The translations under genes were made by a program, and so were the position numbers. The notes below the pieces were generated by a model. It did no database searches and had not been told where the DNA came from. It saw only the letters and a program-made list of their open reading frames with translations. A DNA stretch of 11,022 nucleotides from Planctomycetota bacterium (GTDB lineage: Bacteria > Planctomycetota > UBA11346): the NCBI GenBank assembly GCA_013821615.1, contig JACDGQ010000003.1:19408-30429 (forward strand). Reading direction: 5' to 3'. This document shows positions 7,431 to 11,022 of the stretch, in pieces (position 1 is the first letter of the stretch; each line of letters starts with the position of its first letter).

Positions 7431-8408
7431 TCACGACGCGCGTTTACCCGGGCTCCGACCGCGTACCTGACCGCGCGCAGCGTGGTGCACGCCCCCGCGC
7501 GTAGCAGTCCCCATCTTGGCATTCTTGCCGGCCTGTCCCTTCCCACCACTGCTGACCGCAGCGTCGGGCGACTCCTCATCGCCCTCCGCGCGCGCTCGCC
7601 CCGGCGCCTTCCGGCCTGCCTTGCCTCCTGACCGCGCCTTCAGCGAACGGTCCAGTGCGGCCATCAGGTCGAGCACCTTGCCGTCATCCTCCTCGACCGC
7701 GTCGTCCTCTTCGATGGCCAGGGTCTGGCCCTTCGCCTTGCGCGCTATCGCGGCCTTCACGCGGCCCAGATACTCGTCCTTGTAGGCCGCCGGCGTGAAC
7801 TTTCCGCTCATGCTGTCGATGAGCTGGCTGGCCAGGGCGAGCTCCTTGGCCGCGACCTGGACCTTGCCGACGACGGGCCCGATCTTGCGCGGGTCGCCGA
7901 TCTCGTCGGCGAAGCGCAGGGTCTGGATACCGAGGACGTCGGCGAAGGCACGCACCACGACGAGGTGCTCCTTGGAATGCATCACCAGGCGTGCGACGCC
8001 CACCTGGTCGGCCCGTTGCAACGCCTCATGCAGCAGACGATACGGTTTGTCCCCGTGGTCGCCCGGAAACAGGTAATAGAGTTGATCGTAATAGCGCGGG
8101 TCGATCTCGGCGAGGTGCACGAACGACTCGATGTCGATGACCTTGCTGCGCCGCGCGGCGATGCGTTTCAACTCGTCATCGTCGAAGGTGACGTAGTGGC
8201 CCTTGCGCACCTCATAGCCCTTGACGATGTCGTCCGCAGCGACCTCCGCGTCGCCGCCCTCCACGAACTTCCGGTAGTGGATGCGGCGGCGGTCGGTGCG
8301 GCTGATCTGGTGGAAGTGGATGTCGTGCTCGCGCACGGCGCTGAACAGCTGCACCGGGATGGTGACGATGCCGAAGGCGATCGCGCCGCTCCAGAGTGGT
8401 CGTGCCAT
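7431..8408 (-). CDS. ku: Non-homologous end-joining protein Ku
   Basis: A 325-residue bacterial Ku, a homodimeric ring that threads onto broken DNA ends and recruits LigD. The N-terminus MARPLWSGAIAFGIVTIPVQL is a family hallmark, and the Ku core runs to about residue 255, ending with the conserved LDLMAALDRSLK. HFHQISRTDRRRIHY, the FDDDEL block and the LYYLFPGD segment are also typical. After the core comes a tail of about 70 residues rich in Gly, Lys and Arg (258-325), of the kind that in bacterial Ku affects DNA binding and sliding. The ATG at 8408 has AGGAGT (8413-8418) at good spacing; an upstream ATG at 8522 adds a sequence unlike Ku. It is the first gene of the end-joining operon. The 208-nt gap before it should hold the promoter, but I see no convincing -35/-10 pair there. 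Confidence 0.96.
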   Translation of the reverse strand: MARPLWSGAIAFGIVTIPVQLFSAVREHDIHFHQISRTDRRRIHYRKFVEGGDAEVAADDIVKGYEVRKGHYVTFDDDELKRIAARRSKVIDIESFVHLAEIDPRYYDQLYYLFPGDHGDKPYRLLHEALQRADQVGVARLVMHSKEHLVVVRAFADVLGIQTLRFADEIGDPRKIGPVVGKVQVAAKELALASQLIDSMSGKFTPAAYKDEYLGRVKAAIARKAKGQTLAIEEDDAVEEDDGKVLDLMAALDRSLKARSGGKAGRKAPGRARAEGDEESPDAAVSSGGKGQAGKNAKMGTATRGGVHHAARGQVRGRSPGKRAS

Positions 8409-8616
8409 GGGGACTCCTAGCTCTGCTGTTTTGATAACCGCTGGGCGAGCTGGTCGTGCAGGATGAACGATCGCAGGGGTCGGTATCCGAGCCCGAACGA
8501 AGTGGAGCAAAGCACAGGCCAATCACGTGCGCGCATGCGGCCTGGCAAGCCCTCAGCAGCATGACCAGGACCATTGCATCGCTGCGGACCGTGCGGGGAT
8601 GATTTGCCCGCGCGGA

Positions 8617-9600
8617 TCAGCGCGTCCCTGCGGCGGGTGGAGGACCCGCCGCCGTCGCCCCCGTTACCACCAGCGGCGTCGGCAGCGGCGGCAGCGGCCG
8701 GTCCATCAGCGTGGCGGCCATCTGTGCGGCGAGGGCGGCGAAGGGGAAGGCGATGCTGGCCAAGTCAGGGGCGAAGGCGGCGACCAGCGGGCTGCGGTCG
8801 ACGCCCATCACCGACAGGTCCTCGGGCACGCGCACGCCGGCGGCGCGCAGGCGACGGATCAGAGCGAGCGCCATGGGATCGCTATGGCAGAACGCGGCAG
8901 TCGCACCCGCGCCGCGCAGCTGATCAAGCACGACGTCGTCTTCCACGGCACCGTGCACCACGAGCTGCTCCAAGTGCGCGTTCGCCATCGCCCGCTGGTA
9001 GCCGGCGAGGCGCTCACGGGTCGCCCAGTGGCCGGGCGCAGGGCCGGGCAGATGGACGATGCGGCGATGGCCGAGCGCGAGCAGGTGGCCGGTCGCCGCC
9101 GCGCCGATCGCCTGTTCGTCGGGCAGTAGGTTGATCACGCCTGGCGTCGCGCAGGGCAACAGCAGCGAGATCACCTTCTGACTGCGCACCACGCTCGCCG
9201 GCAGCTCCAGGCCGCTCGGCGGCAGCACTACCGCCAAGCCGCGCGGGCGGCGCGCGGCGACCTCGGTGCAGGCTGCTGCGAAGCCGGCCGGATCGGCATC
9301 CGCGAGGTGCAGCGACAGCCGCAGCCCGTCGGCGGCGATGCGTTCGGCGATGCCGCTGAGCAGCTCCATGAAGAAGGGTGCGCGCAGCGACCAGGCCGGC
9401 ACCACCGCCCCGACCGTGGTCGAGGCCGCCAGCCCGAGCATCTCGCGCACCGCCGGGTTGGGCAGGTAACCGTGCTGCCGCGCCGCCGCCAGGATGCGCT
9501 CGCGCGTCGCCGCGCTGATTCCCGGCCGATCATGCAGCGCGCGGTCGACGGTGCCCTGCGACACGCCGCAGAGCTTCGCCAGTGCCAGGGAGGAGATCAT
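8617..9600 (-). CDS. LacI-family transcriptional regulator
   Basis: A 327-residue repressor-type regulator. Residues 1-50 form the LacI helix-turn-helix (LALAKLCGVSQGTVDRALHDRPGIS, then TRERILAAARQHGYLPN). Asp replaces the usual Ser in the TVSRAL recognition helix. The hinge region (about 49-60) reads NPAVREMLGLAAS. Residues 62-315 are a periplasmic-binding-protein-like effector domain with the family features GHRRIVHLPG, RERLAGYQRAM, FCHSDPMALALIRRLRAAGVRVPEDLSVMGVD. The ligand is unknown; Cys and His are few and do not form an evident metal site. It lies 148 nt downstream of the znuB-type gene in the same direction. No clear ribosome site precedes the ATG; a weak TTGAGC/TAGATT pair with 15-nt spacing (minus strand, 9637 to 9611) would give an almost leaderless message. 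A 9-bp GC-rich hairpin (8630-8652) lies at the 3' end of the coding region. Confidence 0.93.
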   Translation of the reverse strand: MISSLALAKLCGVSQGTVDRALHDRPGISAATRERILAAARQHGYLPNPAVREMLGLAASTTVGAVVPAWSLRAPFFMELLSGIAERIAADGLRLSLHLADADPAGFAAACTEVAARRPRGLAVVLPPSGLELPASVVRSQKVISLLLPCATPGVINLLPDEQAIGAAATGHLLALGHRRIVHLPGPAPGHWATRERLAGYQRAMANAHLEQLVVHGAVEDDVVLDQLRGAGATAAFCHSDPMALALIRRLRAAGVRVPEDLSVMGVDRSPLVAAFAPDLASIAFPFAALAAQMAATLMDRPLPPLPTPLVVTGATAAGPPPAAGTR

Positions 9601-9657
9601 CGTCGGTGGGAATCTAAGTGTCCCGGGCGCCGCTCAACCGATAGACCACGGTTATTG

Positions 9658-9734
9658 CCGCCAAGACGCCAAGTCCGGACGAGGCAGGGTTGTCCGCGCG
9701 CGGCTGTCCGCTTGGCGCCTTGGCGTCTTGGCGG
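9658..9734. repeat. Inverted-repeat element made of 8-bp CTTGGCGN units
   Basis: ccgccaagacgccaag (9658-9673) is exactly complementary to cttggcgtcttggcgg (9719-9734), 16 bp with a 45-nt spacer. The right side holds three head-to-tail octamers cttggcgc, cttggcgt, cttggcgg (9711-9734); the left side holds two in reverse orientation. Inside, cggac (9676-9680) pairs with gtccg (9706-9710), so the stem can extend inward. It begins 14 nt beyond the znuB-type stop, in the gap before the LacI gene. It resembles dispersed intergenic palindromic repeats and could end or stabilise the znuCB message. Confidence 0.7.
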
Positions 9735-9748
9735 TAAAGCCCAAGGAA

Positions 9749-10576
9749 TCACCGGTGGAAAAGCGCCCGCCAGCCCTTGGCCGCCATGACCATCCCGGCG
9801 AGGATTGCCACCGCAACCTGCGCCGGGGGCAGGTCCCAGCTGTTGGCCAGCACCGTGGCGACGGCGGCGGCGGCGAGGGCGAGCAGGGGGGCGAGCTTGG
9901 CCATGGCGCCGACCTCGCCGACCAGTTCGCGCGCCGCCATCGCGGGCAGCACCAGGCAGCCGAAGGTGTAGAGCAGGCCGGAAACATGCAGTGACCACCC
10001 CACCGCGCTGCCCAGGGCGACGGCCAGCAGCGCTTCCCAGCGCGTCACGCGGATGCCGATGGCCAGCGCAAAGGGCACGTCCAGCAGCATGGTCTTGAGC
10101 TGCGCACCCCAGGTCAGCGCCACCGCCACGGTCAGGGCGAGCAGCGCGGAGAACATCGCCACATCGCCGCGGGTGGCGCCGACCAGGCTCGAGGCGAGCA
10201 GGCGGTTGACTTCGTCCAGGCCATGCGCGCTATGCGCGACCAGCAGCACCGAAGCCGCCGACGAAGCCAGGAAGATCCACGCCGGCATGGCCTCGCGGTG
10301 CCCGCGCCCCAGCATGCACACCAGCGCGGTCGCAGTGGCACCGGCCACCGCCATGATCGCGTCGGCGTTCGCGATCCACGCCGCGCTGACCGCACCCGAC
10401 AGCGCCAGCACCAGCGCCACGCCGGCGGTCGCGGCCTGGCTCATCGCCGCTCCCAGGAACATCTGTCCCCGCGCCAGCACCGCCACGCCGAGCAGGCCGA
10501 GCAGTGCCGCGATCAGCCACGCCGACACCCAGGCGTCGGCGAACAGTGCCCAGGACGAGACGAAGTCGCTGAACAT
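9749..10576 (-). CDS. znuB: ZnuB-type metal ABC transporter permease (ABC-3 family)
   Basis: A 275-residue inner-membrane protein with about eight hydrophobic helices, the permease of a zinc or manganese importer. The second helix region LLGVAVLARGQMFLGAAMSQAATAGVAL matches the ABC-3 signature, with Gln in place of the usual His of the SHA segment. ASSLVGATRGDV near the middle and GLLYTFGCLVLPAMAAREL toward the C-terminus are typical, and the chain ends with a short cytoplasmic tail. The ATG at 10576 is chosen because AGGA overlaps the stop codon of the ATPase gene 7 nt upstream, and because the longer open frame from 10615 would overlap that gene. Zinc is the common substrate for this family with this ATPase, but manganese or iron cannot be excluded. 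No substrate-binding protein gene is visible; it may lie beyond the right edge. Confidence 0.88.
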   Translation of the reverse strand: MFSDFVSSWALFADAWVSAWLIAALLGLLGVAVLARGQMFLGAAMSQAATAGVALVLALSGAVSAAWIANADAIMAVAGATATALVCMLGRGHREAMPAWIFLASSAASVLLVAHSAHGLDEVNRLLASSLVGATRGDVAMFSALLALTVAVALTWGAQLKTMLLDVPFALAIGIRVTRWEALLAVALGSAVGWSLHVSGLLYTFGCLVLPAMAARELVGEVGAMAKLAPLLALAAAAVATVLANSWDLPPAQVAVAILAGMVMAAKGWRALFHR

Positions 10577-10583
10577 GGTGATC

Positions 10584-11022
10584 CTAGCCGATGCGGATGG
10601 CGCGCTCGCCGCCATCCAGGTGCACGCTGACGGGAATGCCGAAGGCCTGGCTCAGGCGCTCGCCGGTGAGGATCTCGGCGGCGGTGCCGACCGCGACCGC
10701 GCCGCCGGAGACCAGGGCGACGTGGCTGGCGTGGCGCGCCACCATGCCCAGGTCGTGGGCGACGAAGATGATGGTCAGGCCCTGCTCGCGGTTGAGGTCG
10801 GCGAGCAGCGCGAGCAGGTCGCGCTCCGCCACCAGGTCGAGGCCGGTGGTCGGCTCGTCGACCACCAGCAGCAGCGGCTCGCGCACCAGTGCGCGCGCGA
10901 TCGCCGCGCGCTGTCGCTGGCCACCTGACATTTCCATCAGCGCGGCGCCGCTGCGCCCGGACAGGCCGACGCGCACCAGCGCCGCGTCCAGCAGCCGGCG
11001 CCGCGTCGCCCGGTCGTGGCCC
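10584..11022 (-). CDS. znuC: ZnuC-type metal ABC transporter ATPase, 5' end outside window
   Basis: The C-terminal 145 residues of an ABC ATPase, which powers the adjacent permease on the cytoplasmic side of the membrane. The frame stays open to the window edge, so the Walker A lysine and Q-loop are outside. Present are the ABC signature MSGGQRQR, Walker B LLLVVDEPTTGLD with the catalytic Glu and the D-loop, and the H-loop His in FVAHD. The C-terminal part (SGGAVAVGTAAEILTGERLSQAFGIPVSVH) is like ZnuC/MntB family proteins. The stop TAG lies 7 nt before the permease start, which indicates one operon. Assignment to the metal family rests mainly on the neighbouring ABC-3 permease and the tail; zinc versus manganese is open. 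Confidence 0.88.
   Translation of the reverse strand, partial: GHDRATRRRLLDAALVRVGLSGRSGAALMEMSGGQRQRAAIARALVREPLLLVVDEPTTGLDLVAERDLLALLADLNREQGLTIIFVAHDLGMVARHASHVALVSGGAVAVGTAAEILTGERLSQAFGIPVSVHLDGGERAIRIG

Noticed and set aside
8409..8616. A ku promoter (for example TTTGCT with GATACC downstream on the minus strand)
   Set aside because: Match to consensus and spacing is too weak to report as a site.
8527..9129. Plus-strand open frames opposite the LacI-type gene
   Set aside because: Arg/Ala/Gly-rich shadow products with no domain, opposite a clear LacI protein.
1..11022. tRNA, rRNA, CRISPR, transposase or phage genes
   Set aside because: No tRNA-like arms, spaced repeats or transposase/integrase motifs were seen in any frame.

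Overview
This is a high-GC bacterial window (GC-rich third positions, long antisense shadow ORFs) with eight genes and two gene fragments' worth of edge truncation: katE at the left edge and znuC at the right edge run off the window. The gene content (a large-subunit catalase, a Ku/LigD end-joining set, a UbiA-family enzyme) suggests an aerobic or aerotolerant Gram-negative-type bacterium. The LacI-type regulator has an HTH of the VSQGTVDRAL type that I associate with the Planctomycetes-Verrucomicrobia-Chlamydiae group, but this is weak and no taxon can be assigned from the window alone.

Left part, plus strand (1-4418): the 3' portion of a large-subunit catalase gene (katE); a small exported DUF4142 protein; and a two-domain protein that joins a flavodoxin-fold NAD(P)H:quinone reductase-like domain to a UbiA-type membrane prenyltransferase. 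A perfect 16-bp inverted repeat with a 9-nt loop lies between the DUF4142 gene and the fusion gene and covers the most likely start codon of the fusion.

Middle part, minus strand (8408 down to 4550): a compact non-homologous end-joining operon, transcribed ku, then ATP-dependent DNA ligase, then LigD-type polymerase/primase, then LigD-type 3'-phosphoesterase. The three LigD activities, which are fused in the best-studied LigD proteins, are here three separate, tightly packed genes (gaps of 22 and 25 nt, and one ATGA overlap). All catalytic residues checked are present, so the set looks functional. A short palindrome sits between the convergent phosphoesterase and fusion genes.

Right part, minus strand (11022 down to 8617): the end of a ZnuC-type ATPase gene, a ZnuB-type permease, a 77-bp inverted-repeat element built from 8-bp units, and a LacI-family regulator. 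The regulator follows the metal transporter in the same direction and may control it.

The theme is stress survival: peroxide removal, quinone/flavin redox chemistry, double-strand break repair and metal uptake. No RNA gene, CRISPR array, insertion sequence or phage gene was seen. The most unusual items are the reductase-UbiA fusion with its start-site hairpin, the fully split LigD, and the pairing of a LacI regulator with a metal transporter. No stretch longer than 300 bases lacks a gene.
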